Positions 38,852-50,384 of a DNA stretch of 64,000 nt are shown one piece after another; within the stretch, counting starts at the first letter, position 1, and every line of letters starts with the position of its first letter. Below the pieces are notes generated by a model, which was not told the DNA's origin, did no database searches, and saw nothing but the letters and a program-made list of their open reading frames with translations. The stretch is from contig JASAMV010006607.1 of the NCBI GenBank assembly GCA_030248065.1, positions 1-64,000 of the forward strand. Direction: 5' to 3'. The position numbers and the translations under genes were made by a program. Origin of the DNA: Rhynchonema sp. JSB1_4 (taxonomy: Eukaryota > Nematoda > Chromadorea > Monhysterida > Xyalidae).

Positions 38852-39067
38852 TAGTAAATTTCCAAATTCGCTGCCGCACAGTAAACTACGCCCCATAGTC
38901 AGGTTCTAAACCCGAAATTCAACTTGTAAAACATTCGGACAGCCAACACACAAGCAGCTTGCCTGCCAGCCAGGCAGCTGCGCGCAATGTTTCAGAACCG
39001 CGCATGGTTAGCGTTCGGGTTTATAACTTGACATTAACTATGGGGCAGCGAATTGGGAAATTTACTA
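38852..39067. mobile_element. foldback MITE, ends TAGTAAATTTCC / GGAAATTTACTA, TA target
   Basis: The arms contain TAGTAAATTTCCAAATTCGC and, in reverse, GCGAATTGGGAAATTTACTA, then CCCCATAGT and ACTATGGGG. TA flanks both ends (38850-38851, 39068-39069). The unit is about 216 bases and non-coding, and lies directly beside the GCACCGCCCGTCTG repeat. Confidence 0.7.
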
Positions 39068-39977
39068 TACTGATGTCATACCGACGACCTTCACCATAAT
39101 TTTATTGTGCGTAACGCATCTGTACCACATGGTAATTTTGATTTGTGTTTTTTATTAACAAAATAATAAGGGAACTTCCAAGATTCTAGACAGAAGAAAA
39201 TCATAATTAGTACCCATCTTGGTCAAGTTTCCGACCGTGCCACCCTGTGTTATTTTTTAATTACGGCATGTTCTCCGATTGTTTCTGTTTCATGTACATA
39301 TAAGCTTCCAACAACCAGCATTGTCCCGGATGTAACAGTAAGTGGAAGTTTTGGTTGAACGGAAACGTTTCCAACCGAAGCCCTCGGAAGCCAGGGACTA
39401 TACGTGATGGAAAACCCAGACACACAGGCGGTAAAGTCATGCTTGCTTCTGAATATGGCCCGTGCCCCTCATAACTTGTCGCTTGTATAGTTGTCAGTTA
39501 GTAGCTTCTTGTTCATGCGGGAATAACACGTGGGCGAGACATGGTGTTTGAGCTATTGTGTACCTGCCTGGCGTCACATCCTCGAAAAGGTTTAGTTTTC
39601 ATCAGCTAGATTGTTTGCCATACGATTTACTGGTTACCGGCAATTAGTAAACGTATATGTAGCCTCATTAAATGAAGCTTACAGGCACGTGTGTACGCGT
39701 TCCGCGGAATAGAAGCAGGCGAGCAACGGGAGGAAGAAGGACACATTAAAAGTCGAAATTTTGTATAATATTTGATGTAAAAAGCGAGAAATTCTAAACA
39801 CGCAGCTCTGGATAGAAATTGGCAGCGTAACAATCGCCTGATAGGAAAGACAGAAGCAATTCTGTTGGTGGAACGCTTTTCAGAGACAGGCGCATATGGA
39901 TCGTTCCTCTGTTCGTCGCCTAGTTCTGTTCCTCGGAACAAGTTCCGTGCAGCGTTATACGAAGGACATGTTTCGAA

Positions 39978-40470
39978 CAGGGTTGGGCAAAAAACGTTTT
40001 TTTTTCAAAAAATCGTTTTTTTAAAAAAACGTTTTTTTAAAAAAGCGTTTTTTTTAAAACGCCCAGATGACCAAAATATGCCACCAAAAAATTGGAAAAC
40101 GCTCATGTTGGGAAGAAAACGTGGTTAAATGAAGTTATTCTATGTGTTCTGAGGCAAAATAAACGGGTTTCAACCCTTTTCTAGCGAATTGTTAAGATTC
40201 CATATCAGACCCGCATCATGGGACCAACTTTGGCCGGGGTCATCTTTGAAAGTCAAACTCCGTATATCGACGTATCTCGACAAAGTGAAATTGGTCGAAA
40301 ATTTTTTGGAAAAAAATGATTTTCCTTGATAATCAGGGTACTTTCCCTGAAAAAAATCAGGGAAAATCAAGGAAATTCAGGATTAAAAAAACGAAAAACG
40401 GCCCAGGCGTTTTTTAAAAAAACGTCGTTTTTTAAGGAAAAAACGCCGTCGTTTTTTTTGGCCAGCCCTG
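39978..40470. mobile_element. hAT-type MITE, 493 bp, 8-bp target duplication GTTTCGAA
   Basis: This is the second copy of the element at 15590-16070, inverted. The ends CAGGGTTGGGCAAAAA and GGCCAGCCCTG are flanked by perfect GTTTCGAA duplications (39970-39977, 40471-40478). The shared interior includes ATCATGGGACCAACTTTGGC. It is non-autonomous. Confidence 0.9.
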
Positions 40471-40530
40471 GTTTCGAACAAAAAAATATCGTCACCAGTA
40501 TGTTATATGCAAAGAAAAACACATAACCAT

Positions 40531-41141
40531 GGGTGATATTTTCGAAACGGTGTAAAGGTCAGTTGGGTGTAAAGGTCGGTGGAAAGCTCGGTGTGAGAAA
40601 GTTCAGTGTAAGCTCGGTGTAAGCTTGAAACATTGCACGCTGAGCAAGCAGCAGACGCGCGTTTCTAAACGGAAGGTCAACTTTGATGGTTTGCTCTGCA
40701 AGCGTAAACCGTTTGTTTGCAATCTGGTTCATTTAAGCTGGTTGCACAGACGTTTTAAAGGAATATTTGTAAGTTACCTAACATTTCGCCGCAAGACTGT
40801 TGAGAAATTGAACATTCATTGACGGCGGTGCCAAAAATTTTGACGTCACTAACTGATCGCAGCACGAAATCAAAACGGCTCCATAAAAGGTCACGAAATT
40901 TATAAATATCGTTTAGAAACGCTTGTGCAACCAGCTTAAATGAACCACATTGCAGACAAACGATTTACGGTTGCACAGCAAACTGCCAAAGTTGACCTTT
41001 CGTTTAGAAACGCGCGTCTGCTGCTTGCTCAGCGTGCAATGTTTCAAGCTTACGCCGAGCCTACACTGAACTTTCTCACACCGAGCTTTCCACCGACCTT
41101 TACACCCAACTGACCTTTACACCGTTTCGAAAATATCACCC
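40531..41141. mobile_element. 611-bp foldback element, ends GGGTGATATTTTCGA, 3-bp target CAT
   Basis: Both halves are near-perfect reverse complements for almost their whole length. Blocks GTAAAGGTCAGTTGGGTG, GGTGGAAAGCTCGGTGTGAG and CATTGCACGCTGAGCAAG in the left half are mirrored in the right. A CAT trinucleotide flanks both ends. A second copy, expanded by insertions, is at 48830-50095 with ATA on both sides, which supports a 3-bp target duplication. There is no coding capacity. Confidence 0.85.
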
Positions 41142-41293
41142 CATGACGTCTTTTTTCATAGAGATCAGCTTGTAGGCGCATCCTGTGCACTTACTTACTT
41201 TGAACTTACTTACATAGTTCAAACTTACTTTGAAACTTGAATCATATGGACGCCAGCAGTATATCTATAACATTGTCCAGAATTTAACACAAT

Positions 41294-44200
41294 ATGCTGC
41301 GCAGTGATTTCTTCATTCACTGCATTGTCACGCCGTTGGTGTGCTGTGTTGGTCTGTTCTTCACGATTCTCTCCGCGGTCGTTTTCTATCGTCGAATCAA
41401 ACAGATCGGACACACGAAGTCGGGGCCGCTCAATCTGCTGTTGTTGTCGTTGACCGTTTACGACAGTTTGCTGCTCATCTCGGGTGGAATGATGTTCCCG
41501 ACAACGGAGCTGTGCAGTAGCAGAATGGTGAGTGCTTGATGCTCGCGACGACCTTTTTTGTTCACGGATGTTCCAGGCCCCAGTTACTGTATTATAGTCA
41601 AATTCATTCTTAAAGGGCTCGGGACATAACCGAAGGAAGTGTGCCAGGGCATATTGGTATATACCGTTGGAAAACATTCTGACAGCCTATGTTACACACA
41701 AGTTTTAAGCTCCTTGGAGATTCTCTATCTCTCGGTAGAGGGACTTTTCGTTCCAGAAAAAAGTGAATTTTTTCACAACTTGGAACCACCGGTGCAGAAA
41801 CCCCAAATGAGCTGCGGTTCACGTAACACGAGGACATAATTACAACAGCTTCTGGATAACTTGTCACCACAACTTCAGTCGCTCAAACCATTGCTTAACT
41901 CGGTGAGGGGGCGAAACGTTCCAAAAATCGGCCATATTTTTCGAGAACACAAGTTTGTCCCTAAATTTTGAGGCCGTGCTTTGCGCTGCAGAATTAGAAA
42001 TGCAATGGGAAAATAGAGCATTGTCGAAAGTACCAGAAAATAAGGTTTTTAAATTTTGAAACTCATGGCTAGCTCCGTCACAGGCCTAAAAATCCATTGA
42101 ATTACCATTAAGCCAGATGGTTACATTTATCGCCAGAATTGTGGCACAAAAAGGCCACAGATTGTATCGCATTCGCAACAAAAAATCGAGAGAAAAGTCT
42201 GGTTTAGCAACCTATCAAGGTCCGAAGACCCCAAGGTCTACAAATCTCCCGGGGCAGCCATAGTAATCTGAATACGATATTCAGCTATAAGTGCTCATTG
42301 TTGATAGCTATTGCAGATGTGATAGCACCAAAGAATGTATCGCCAGAGTAGCTTTCGAACGATATATGACAAGCTCCAAAAAATTCTAACGCTTGGGAGC
42401 ACGGGTTAAAAAATTGCTTTTTTGCAGATTCTGGAATGAACCGTCACGTCACCGTGTGCGATTTCGGAATTTTGACCGTTTCTTGCCCATAGTATGAGGT
42501 AGTATGGGCATGTCATATATCGTTCGATAGCTATTTGAGAGCTACATCGTTTGGTGCTATCAGATGTGAAATAGTTCTTGACAGAAACGACTTATAGCCG
42601 AATATCGTATTCAGGTTTGCATGGCTACAACAGTAGGTCAATCGAGTTTGAAGTTTTCAAAATCGTCTAGGTTGTTGGACTGTGCGTTTATCTGACATTT
42701 TCCTTTCAAATGCGATGCAATACGTGGCCTATTTACATCACATTTCCGCCAATGAATGCGACTATACAGTTTTGGGGCAATTTTTGGGTCTTTTTCGGCC
42801 TGTCACGCCGCTGCATAAGGGTTTCTAAATCTAAAAACCTTATTTTTTGGTACTTTCGACGAAGCTCTATTTTTCTGTTGCACTTTCATTTCTGGAATGC
42901 AAAGCGCGGCCTTGAAATTTAGGGACAAACTTGTGCTCTCGAAAAATGTGGCCGATTTTTGGAACGTTTCGCACCCTCACCGAGTGAAGCAATGCTTTGA
43001 GCGACTGATGTTGTGATGATAAGTTATCCAGAAGCTTTTGTAATCCTATCCATGCGTTACTTGACGTCCAGCTGATTTGTGGTTTCTGCACCGGTCGTTC
43101 CAAGTTGTGAAAAAATTCACTTTTTTCTGGAACGAAAAGTCGCTCCACCAGGAGATAGCGAATCTCCAAGGAGCTTAAAGCTTGTGCGCGACATATGCTG
43201 TCGAAAGGCTTTCCAACGGTGTATAACACTATGCCCTGCTGCCCTTCCTACGGTTATGTCCCGAGCCCTTTAACTGTGCTGATGTCTTAGTCATCGGTTG
43301 GGTTCGAATTTACCTCATTAAACGTGCTTGATCGAATATAGATTAATCCACCAAATATAGATTTCAAGCACCAAACCAACCACTACTGCAATCTCAAAAA
43401 GCTATCTGCAGACAGAGAATAGGCGCACAGACACAATTACCGACCTATGTAGCACTCTTTTCTGCGGAGAAAATCTCGAAACCGCTCTCGAGCTCTATTC
43501 GGAATTCCTTAGTTTCGGTGCCTTTTCAGAGCCATACAGCGTGCGTGATGGTGCCCTGGGTGATGCATGTCATGTACCCAGTGTCAGCCTTTGCCCAGTG
43601 TGCGTCCATTTGGACGTGTGCGTTGATATCGATGGACCGGTACACCGCTATTCGGTTGGTTCCTGCTTTTCATCGAATTTTTGCGATCTTTAACTTTGCT
43701 TTGTTTATTGTCTGAAGGGCATAAGCAATCCGCAGGCTGTGTAGCAGCCCAGAAGTGTTGGAAAATCGGGGGGGGGGCTAATTCTGCGATGGCTAAGTCG
43801 AATCTTTCATCGCAATTTCTGCAGCAACCCCCTAGTCCGACTCCGAGCCACGGCACTTCGCAACACGAACCGGTCGGTAATTGGTGTGTTCATCGCGTCG
43901 TTTGTGTTCCGGCTGCCAATGTTCTTTGAAATGACTATTGATGAGAATGGTTTGTCATGGGCTTTGTTCAGGCTTTTTTAGGTCCGCTGTGGTAAGCAGC
44001 CTTTGGCTATCATGATGTGAAGTGTGCACCGCGCAGTTTTTTGATTGCACGTTTTTGTCCAGTTTTCATAGACGGGCGGTGCACCGGGTTGTTGTCAATA
44101 TGCGAATGCACCAGATGGCCAACGGCACAGAAACAGAGTGGCATTCGGCGTGAGTTGACGACTTTAGGGCGGGCCCGGAAATCGGGAATACGGAAATATT

Positions 44201-45750
44201 TCAGGAATTATTTTTGCATGTAAAATCTTGCGTTTTCCGGAAATATTTCCGGAGCCCAGTTTGTATATTTTTGCATGCAAATTATTTCCGGGTACCGGAT
44301 TCCGGATTTAACTTGAATCCGCTCGAAGTTGACGATCTGAATCGACGAGTTAAAAATATAGGCCCAAAACAGCTTTCAGGGGATTTTCTAATAACAATAA
44401 TGCTTCACTACATAATGGTCCAAAAGCATAAGTTACCGTCAGCAGAATACAGACCTCACGGGCCGCGCAAGCCTAAACTTTGGCACAAATGGGTGATGAA
44501 AAACAGAATCCCAGTTTGCAGGTGTGATCGGTCAAAGTCGCCTAGCGCTCAACGTGCAATACCAAGAGTGGTACCACTTCTACGCGTACATATTCGCCAT
44601 CTTCCCGCTGCCCTTCTGCATCATGCTCGTACTGAACACGGCCGTCATAATGAGCGTGAAACATCAGTGGGATCGCAAGCGCTACTGGCAACGACAGGTC
44701 ATGGAGCGCGTGTCGAGCGGCGTATCGCGAGCAGAACTCGAATACCTCAGAATGCAGTCAGTTGTCTTCCACCTGTGATTTGAATTCGAATCGGGACGGG
44801 ACTGAACTCGGGGTTTTCTGAACCCGATCTCGAGACTTCAAAAAATCCCGACCACCATATGTTTCAACTCCCTTTGCGAACCCGACTCCCGCCCACATTA
44901 TTGTGCATATACTTTTACAGTGGCCGTTCGCAAACGAGTAGTCATCTTTTCCGTCACACGGCCATGGCCGTTGGTGTGGTCGTTACGTTCCTGATCGCGT
45001 ATCTGCCCACCGTCGCCATTGTGGTCATGATGTCGTTCAAAATGTTTGGGCCCTGTCGTGAAACGGACTGGTCAGTTCGGAATGTTTCATGATTATTGAT
45101 TCACTGGTTGTTGATTTACAAATGATTTACTCGCCAATCGTGCTCTCGTCAAATCAAGCAATAAGCCCTAAATGAGCCCAAAATGAGCGCCAGAAATAAT
45201 ACGTAGTAATTCGACGACGTGATTTGACCACAGTAGTATAAGCCGATTCATTGCTGCTTTTTTGCCAGAATGCGACTCCAGAGACTAAAGATTTCCTTCA
45301 CTCTAAACCAATATGCTTAAGTTGAGCCAAACCAAAGCTAGAGTCCCAACGCTATCATGAAGCCCAAGCCCAACCCACGACTGTGAACCTAAAGTCCAAT
45401 CCTAAATCGTGCCCATATACAGGTTCCGTCATCTGCTGACGGCATCCACATTATTAGTTTGCCTGAATTCGGCCTCAAATGTGATCTGGTATTGCGGCCT
45501 GAGCGGACCGTTTCGAAATCAACTGCTCAAATTGTTTGGTTGCTCGCACAGCAATAGCGGTGACACGGTGACAAAGACAAGCATTGCTGCCTGTGGAATT
45601 GACTCCGGTTCGTTGTCAATTATAATTATAACTATTGTGTTTGGGCCACATTCACAAGCCTTACTTAGACAATGTCGAGCTTTTACATATGATCGGATCT
45701 CCCTTGATCGTTTGCGTGCCTTTTTGGATTCAACTTTCCTTCGAGGTTAA
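41294..45750 (+). CDS. rhodopsin-class peptide GPCR (FMRFamide-receptor-like), 398 aa
   Basis: A seven-transmembrane receptor, probably for a neuropeptide. Exons: 41294-41527, 43530-43654, 43825-43949, 44522-44756, 44921-45070, 45423-45750; 1197 bases, all in phase. TM1 follows the start directly (HCIVTPLVCCVGLFF); TM2 is LNLLLLSLTVYDSLLLISG. TM3 ends in SMDRYTAIR, with the DRY motif at residues 114-116. TM4 is IGVFIASFVFRLPMFFE, the RLPMFFE type seen in FMRFamide receptors. TM5 is YAYIFAIFPLPFCIMLVLNT, TM6 VVVTFLIAYLPTVAIVV. TM7 has the NSASNVIWY variant of NPxxY, then GPFRNQLLKLFGC. A TAA stop lies in frame just upstream of the ATG with no AG between, so this start is well fixed; the extracellular N-terminus is very short. 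Intron 1 carries a 1.66 kb palindromic element. The ligand is not predictable. Confidence 0.9.
41614..43269. mobile_element. 1.66-kb palindromic TTAA-target element in GPCR intron 1
   Basis: The ends AGGGCTCGGGACATAACCG and the exact complement are flanked by TTAA (41610-41613, 43270-43273), as for piggyBac or Kolobok elements. The mirror symmetry runs through the whole unit: CTTGGAGATTC/GAATCTCCAAG, CGAAACGTTCCAAAAATCGG and its complement, and ATACGATATTCAGCTATAAG and its mirror near 42590. The centre is near 42440, so it is one giant hairpin. No transposase frame was seen. Confidence 0.88.
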
Positions 45751-46909
45751 CTGAACCTTGTGATTACGACAGCCGAAAAAGTTGTTTATATAAGCAGTGG
45801 CGATTTTTTTACATCAGAACACTGTCAACAGAATCTCAAAATATTTGCCTACATTGCGCCTTGTCGAAACTGTATAGGCGAGTCGGGTTTGCAAACGTTG
45901 CACGTTCGAACGTAAAGAGTTAGTTTAGATCGAGATCGCACGTTCAAACGACTGTTGCGTCAAACGCAACACATTCGACAAGCGACGGAAGTGCGGCTAT
46001 CGAACCAGCAGTCAGTCGATCAAGAAGTGGTATTGATTATGAAGAACGCTTCCGCAACGACACGAACCAACGAACATGTTGATCAGACTGTGATTCTCCG
46101 TGACGTACTGGACCAAACCGTGTGACAACCGACAGAAAATGAATTGCGCAGCCCGGAGTGTGTTTTTGGTTTACTGCTTTCACAAACGGGCTACACACCA
46201 GGCGATCGTGAGTGCGAATGCGCCAATGGGAACCTGACACCATTGAAACAGCTGCGGACTGACCTTGTGCGTTTTCGTTTTCGATTACGTTTTCGATCAT
46301 TACACACAAACTGGACACAAAGCTGGTCCCACCTTACAAATGTCACTGGGGATCCTGCTTTTTATTTTGTAAATCAGGTTCTTATACAGTAGGTATGTCC
46401 CATGATTTCTTGCCGGGTGCCCTTGACCATTGTATTTGATTGAATCACAATTAGTTTTAATATTTTCTGATCTGGATAAACGTTGTTTAACCTTGAACAA
46501 CGTCGCAGACTATTTATGCATTAAATATAATAATACAATCAATCAAAATGCTTATATCAATAGAGTTGTTTAAGTATAGAAATCAAAGCATAGTCCCAGC
46601 GCGAAGAATCGCCAGACATACACGAATAAAAAAGTATCATGACAAAAAGCAGACGCAGTGACCACGTATACGATCCCCAATGTTCACGCACATGACACAG
46701 CGTCCATGCAAAATAATATAAAAAGCGTTTAAAAATTGCTGAAGTCATCAAGCGCAAAACATACAGATCAACGATTCCGAAAAAAGACTATGCTCAGCAA
46801 TGGGCAGAATTCCCCCAAATCTGTCCACAGCGCCAACAGCCAAAATCGTCAAGGTCTGACTATGCTGCGATGGCGATTTTGGCAGTTCCGTCCAAAAAAT
46901 GGGGGAGAA
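45751..46909. other. convergent intergenic region between GPCR and globin
   Basis: This is the 3' flank of both genes, which converge. No exon was seen. It contains a degenerate copy of the GCACCGCCCGTCTG repeat (46179-46230). Confidence 0.4.
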
Positions 46910-48599
46910 CTATTCCTTATCACTATTAGTGGTTGCTGCATGGTGCATCTGGTCGTCCACCATCTCAGCCAGTAACACATACAAGGCTGTCCAAGCCTCT
47001 TTCACCTCGTTGTCGTAAACCGCCACTTCTTCGCGAAGCGTGTCCAAAAGAGCCGGCAGCATGTGCTGTTCAAATGTTAATAATGATGATGGAGGAGGGA
47101 CGTATATGGTGATCGGTTTCAACCTGATCTGGCTCAGTCTCAGTAAAGGGACTTTTTTTGAAGTCCGACGTAAAGAACGAAGCCAAGCCTTTAAGGTCAA
47201 AAGTATTTCAGAGGGTCAGGCAAGCGGTGTTGGATCAAAATGAGATTTGACGTTAGCATTTTTAGTGTTTGTATACGATGAGCCACCGCATTGCATTTCC
47301 CACGTCTTGTATTTCACACATCACATCCCTGGAAGCCTCGCAACCCAAAATGCACCATCCCAGTTCCAAATTTTCTGCCTACCTGTATGTGTCCTTTGGT
47401 CACGCGTTTGTTCTTGTGCGCTCGTGCAATCAACTTCAGCGTTTGTTCCAATGATTTCTCGTCGCTGAATGACGATATGATCGCATCCAAACCTGGAAAA
47501 TTATTATGTCTGCAAGCATATATATGTATAGTTCAAATTTACCCAAGTTTTTTTTAAAATCGACCCACCTTGCATATAACGTTCGCCCAGGATTCGTATC
47601 TCAGGTGCACCCATCAGCACGGAATCGTGGATTGGCTTCAACTCTGGCCACAATTTTTTGTCTTCCGGATGTTCGGCAAATAGACTGCAATTATAACTGT
47701 ACTTTTTTGGTGTTGGCCTGAGTTGTTATTCACGCATGTTGTCAAGAGCGTTACAAACTCGGTTCACACAAGCCTAACAGAATCCCCGATCTCAAACTCA
47801 GTGACTCCGTCGCAAAAATTTCCCCGAGCAAACCACCCGCATGCTGTGGTGGCACAACGTGGCGGGACACTTATTCGGCAATTGCATTTGTGGTTTGCTT
47901 TTGCTTTCAACTGAACGTGATGCCTACTGCTGCCGAAAGTCACCGGTGTTCTGGACGCAAACTTACCGTATGAATACCGACACTCCGCTGCGTGTCGGAT
48001 CGACATTGAGCTCCTCGAAAGTGTCGGCGATAATCTTGCGCTGTTCAGCTGTCAGCGTCGCCTGCAAATACGACCAATTTCGGCCTATTCTAATGTACTC
48101 AACGCATGTGCACTGTTTCATGCAAGAGCAGCAGGAGTGTCTTGTTATCGTCAACGCACATTCGTCGCGTGGTATCCAAGTGTGTTACAGCAACCATGCT
48201 ATATATACACTATGTACTGAGTGCAGTAATGTTTCATCTGTTTCGCCCTGCTGCTTTCGCAGACAGACCGAAATGCCAGTGCAAGCGCCTCTGGTAAATT
48301 TTCCTCCAAAAAGTCCAGCCAGAGGATCTGGGCTGTAACATCACGGCGTGCAAACTCAAACAGAGTTTTCGTCACATCTCATCTTATGCAATTCTTCACG
48401 CTCATTTCGAGCTGCTGTTCATTGCGTTTGCACTTGCTTTGCACTTTGCACTAGAGTACAGGTGCTTTGGCACGGAATACACATGCGCACATTCGTAGAC
48501 TTGTAGAATTAAAACTCGAGCATGATGGTATACCTGAACTTGCTGGCCCAGCATAACTTTAGCGCTGCCTTGAACAAGTTGTTGCAGGGAGCCCACCAT
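46910..48599 (-). CDS. globin, nematode-type, 180 aa
   Basis: A haem protein of the neuroglobin-like nematode globin group. Exons, minus strand: 48599-48534, 48061-47967, 47684-47569, 47492-47383, 47065-46910; 543 bases, all in phase. Landmarks are LTAEQRKIIADTFEEL (A helix), GVSVFIRLFAEHPEDKKLW (B/C region), IARAHKNKR with the proximal histidine at residue 118 (F8), and HMLPALLDTLREE with EAWTALYVLLAEM (G/H helices). The usual distal histidine (E7), 32 residues before F8 in the nematode family pattern, is Leu86 here (IRILGERYM). That would favour a hexacoordinate-free or redox-active pocket, but this is inference. A weak Gly2-type N-terminus (MVGSLQQ) gives no clear myristoylation motif. An open frame at 48245-48345 in intron 1 was left out because exon 1 joins 48061 in phase without it. 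Confidence 0.9.
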
Positions 48600-48872
48600 T
48601 CAGGACAATTGAAATAATACTGATTGACTGTGATTTGATCAGAATTCAGGAGTTATTCAGCACAAATAGAAAATGTTCAGAAGCGAAACACCGACATCAA
48701 AAACATTAGCTGACCAGATGATGATAATGCTGTTAGTCGATCTACTGTATTGAGTATGAGCCACTGTGTGGTGGGATGAACCTTGGTCCATGTCTGCGCT
48801 TTGCCTCGGAGCTTTTCGCCCTATGCATAGGGTGATATTTTCGAGACGGCGTAAAGGTCAGTTGGGTGTTAA

Positions 48873-49102
48873 GGTCGGTTTATACTCTGACTGCCTGGCA
48901 GTAGCAGTCAGAAATTTGTGACTGCCCGTTCGGTCAGCTCACGAACGGAGCAAGAACAGTAGACAGCAGGCAACAGTCAATGGACAGAGCGGAACAGGCA
49001 ATCACTACAAGCAATCACTGCCTTGCCGGGCACTTCTGCGTGGTAGTGACTTCTCCGGATTTTGACTTCTACTTCCCGGAAGTCAGAAGTATAAATAGAC
49101 CT
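48873..49102. mobile_element. nested 230-bp TTAA-target MITE
   Basis: TTAA precedes (48869-48872) and follows (49103-49106). The imperfect inverted ends are GGTCGGTTTATACTCTGAC and GTCAGAAGTATAAATAGACC. It interrupts the GTAAAGGTCGGTGGAAAG block of the host foldback, which is intact at 40531-41141. It is piggyBac-like and non-coding. Confidence 0.7.
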
Positions 49103-49143
49103 TTAAGGTCGGTGGAAAGCTCGGTGTGAGAAAGTTCAGTGTA

Positions 49144-49433
49144 AGGCTGCGATTAGATAAATGCGGAATGGCAAATTTCTGCATTCCGCATTCCGCGTTT
49201 ATCTGCTCACCTTTGCGGAATTTTGAATTTCTGCAAGTAAATTTATGCATTTGGTCAAACATCTCAGTTGCTGTTTGCGTTAACACGCACCATTTGAGGT
49301 TGTCATCGTCACCCAAGCACGAACCATTCCGCAAAGGTGAGCAGATAAACGCGGAATGCGGAATGCAGAAATTTATCATTCCGCATTTATCTGCTCACCA
49401 ATTTCCGCATTCCGCATTTATCTAATCGCAGCA
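49144..49433. mobile_element. nested 290-bp TA-target foldback MITE
   Basis: The ends AGGCTGCGATTAGATAAATG and CATTTATCTAATCGCAGC are flanked by TA. Internal copies of TCTGCTCACCTTTGCGGAA and its complement, plus repeats of CGGAATGCGGAATGC, make a compound hairpin. It interrupts the host foldback's GTGTAAGCTC block. Confidence 0.78.
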
Positions 49434-49731
49434 TAAGCTGGCGTAGGCTTGAAACATTGCACGCTGAGCAAGCAGCAGACGCGCGTTTCTCAACGAAAGG
49501 TCAACTTTGACGGTTTACTGTGTAAGCGTAAGGCGTTTGTTTGCAATCTGGCTCATTTAAGCTGGTTGCACAAGCGTTTTTAAACGATATGTATGAATTT
49601 CGTAACCTTTCATGGAACCGTTTTGATTTCGTGCTGCGATCAGTTAGTGACGTCAAAATTTTTGGCACCGCCGTCAATTTCTCGACAGCCTTGCGGCGGA
49701 ATGTCAGGTAACTTATAAATATTCCTTTAAT

Positions 49732-49867
49732 GGCCTAACTATACTTCGTTCTCTCAGAGAACAAAGAACAAATTCTCGCGCGCTGATTGGTCCACGTATG
49801 TTCAACAGCTAATCAGCGCGCGAGAATTTGTTATTTGTTCTCTGAGAGAACGAAGCTTAGTTAGGCC
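49732..49867. mobile_element. nested hairpin MITE, ends GGCCTAACTA
   Basis: Near-perfect palindrome: GGCCTAACTATACTTCGTTC with CTCAGAGAACAAA and AATTCTCGCGCGCTGATT are all mirrored in the right arm, leaving a loop of about 25 bases. It sits near the centre of the host foldback. The target duplication could not be defined. Confidence 0.75.
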
Positions 49868-50384
49868 GGCCAACGTTTGTGCAACCAGCTTAAATGAACC
49901 AGATTGCAAACAGACGCTTTACGCTTGCACAGTAAACCGTCAAAGTTGACCTTTCGTTTAGAAACGCACGTCTGCTGCTTGCTCAGCGTGCAATGTTTCA
50001 AGCTTACGCCGAGCTTACAGTGAACTTTCTCACACCGAGCTTTCCACCGACCTTTACACCCAACTGACGTCTACACCGTTTCGAAAATACCACCCATAGT
50101 ATTGCTTGCACTGGTACATACAGCGTGCAAGAACGACTGCTTTTATGGATCTCTGTTTGTTAATGACGTCTAAATGTATCACCGCATGCGGTCCCCAACC
50201 CCAACGACATACTGTTATACAACATATCAAGCTTCTTGTAATTGACGCTAATGGATTTACCTTTCAAACGATTCTTCTTGAATCCAACAAGCGACCTTAC
50301 TTGCCTACTTACATGGGTCCTTTAAATGTCAGCTGCCCCTCAGCTGGGGCTGCGCCCGTCTGAACAGGATAGCAGAGAAGTTAT

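Larger units (their letters stand above)
48830..50095. mobile_element. second GGGTGATATT foldback element, expanded by three nested MITEs
   Basis: The ends GGGTGATATTTTCGA and TCGAAAATACCACCC are flanked by ATA on both sides. The arms match 40531-41141. Nested within are a TTAA-target unit (48873-49102), a TA-target unit (49144-49433) and a hairpin (about 49732-49867). Removing these restores the smaller foldback, so the foldback landed first. Confidence 0.85.

Noticed and set aside
44650..44670. Antisense copy of TGATGTTTCA in the GPCR
   Set aside because: It lies in coding sequence (SVKHQ) and is probably coincidental; not counted among the intronic copies.
48245..48345. Open minus-strand frame inside globin intron 1 (LWLDFLEENLPEALALAF)
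   Set aside because: Exon 1 ends in phase 0 and joins 48061 in phase 0 to give a normal globin start; the frame is not needed and has no good donor.
49144..49433. CRISPR-like repeated units
   Set aside because: The repeats are inverted pieces of a TA-target MITE in an animal genome, without regular spacers.
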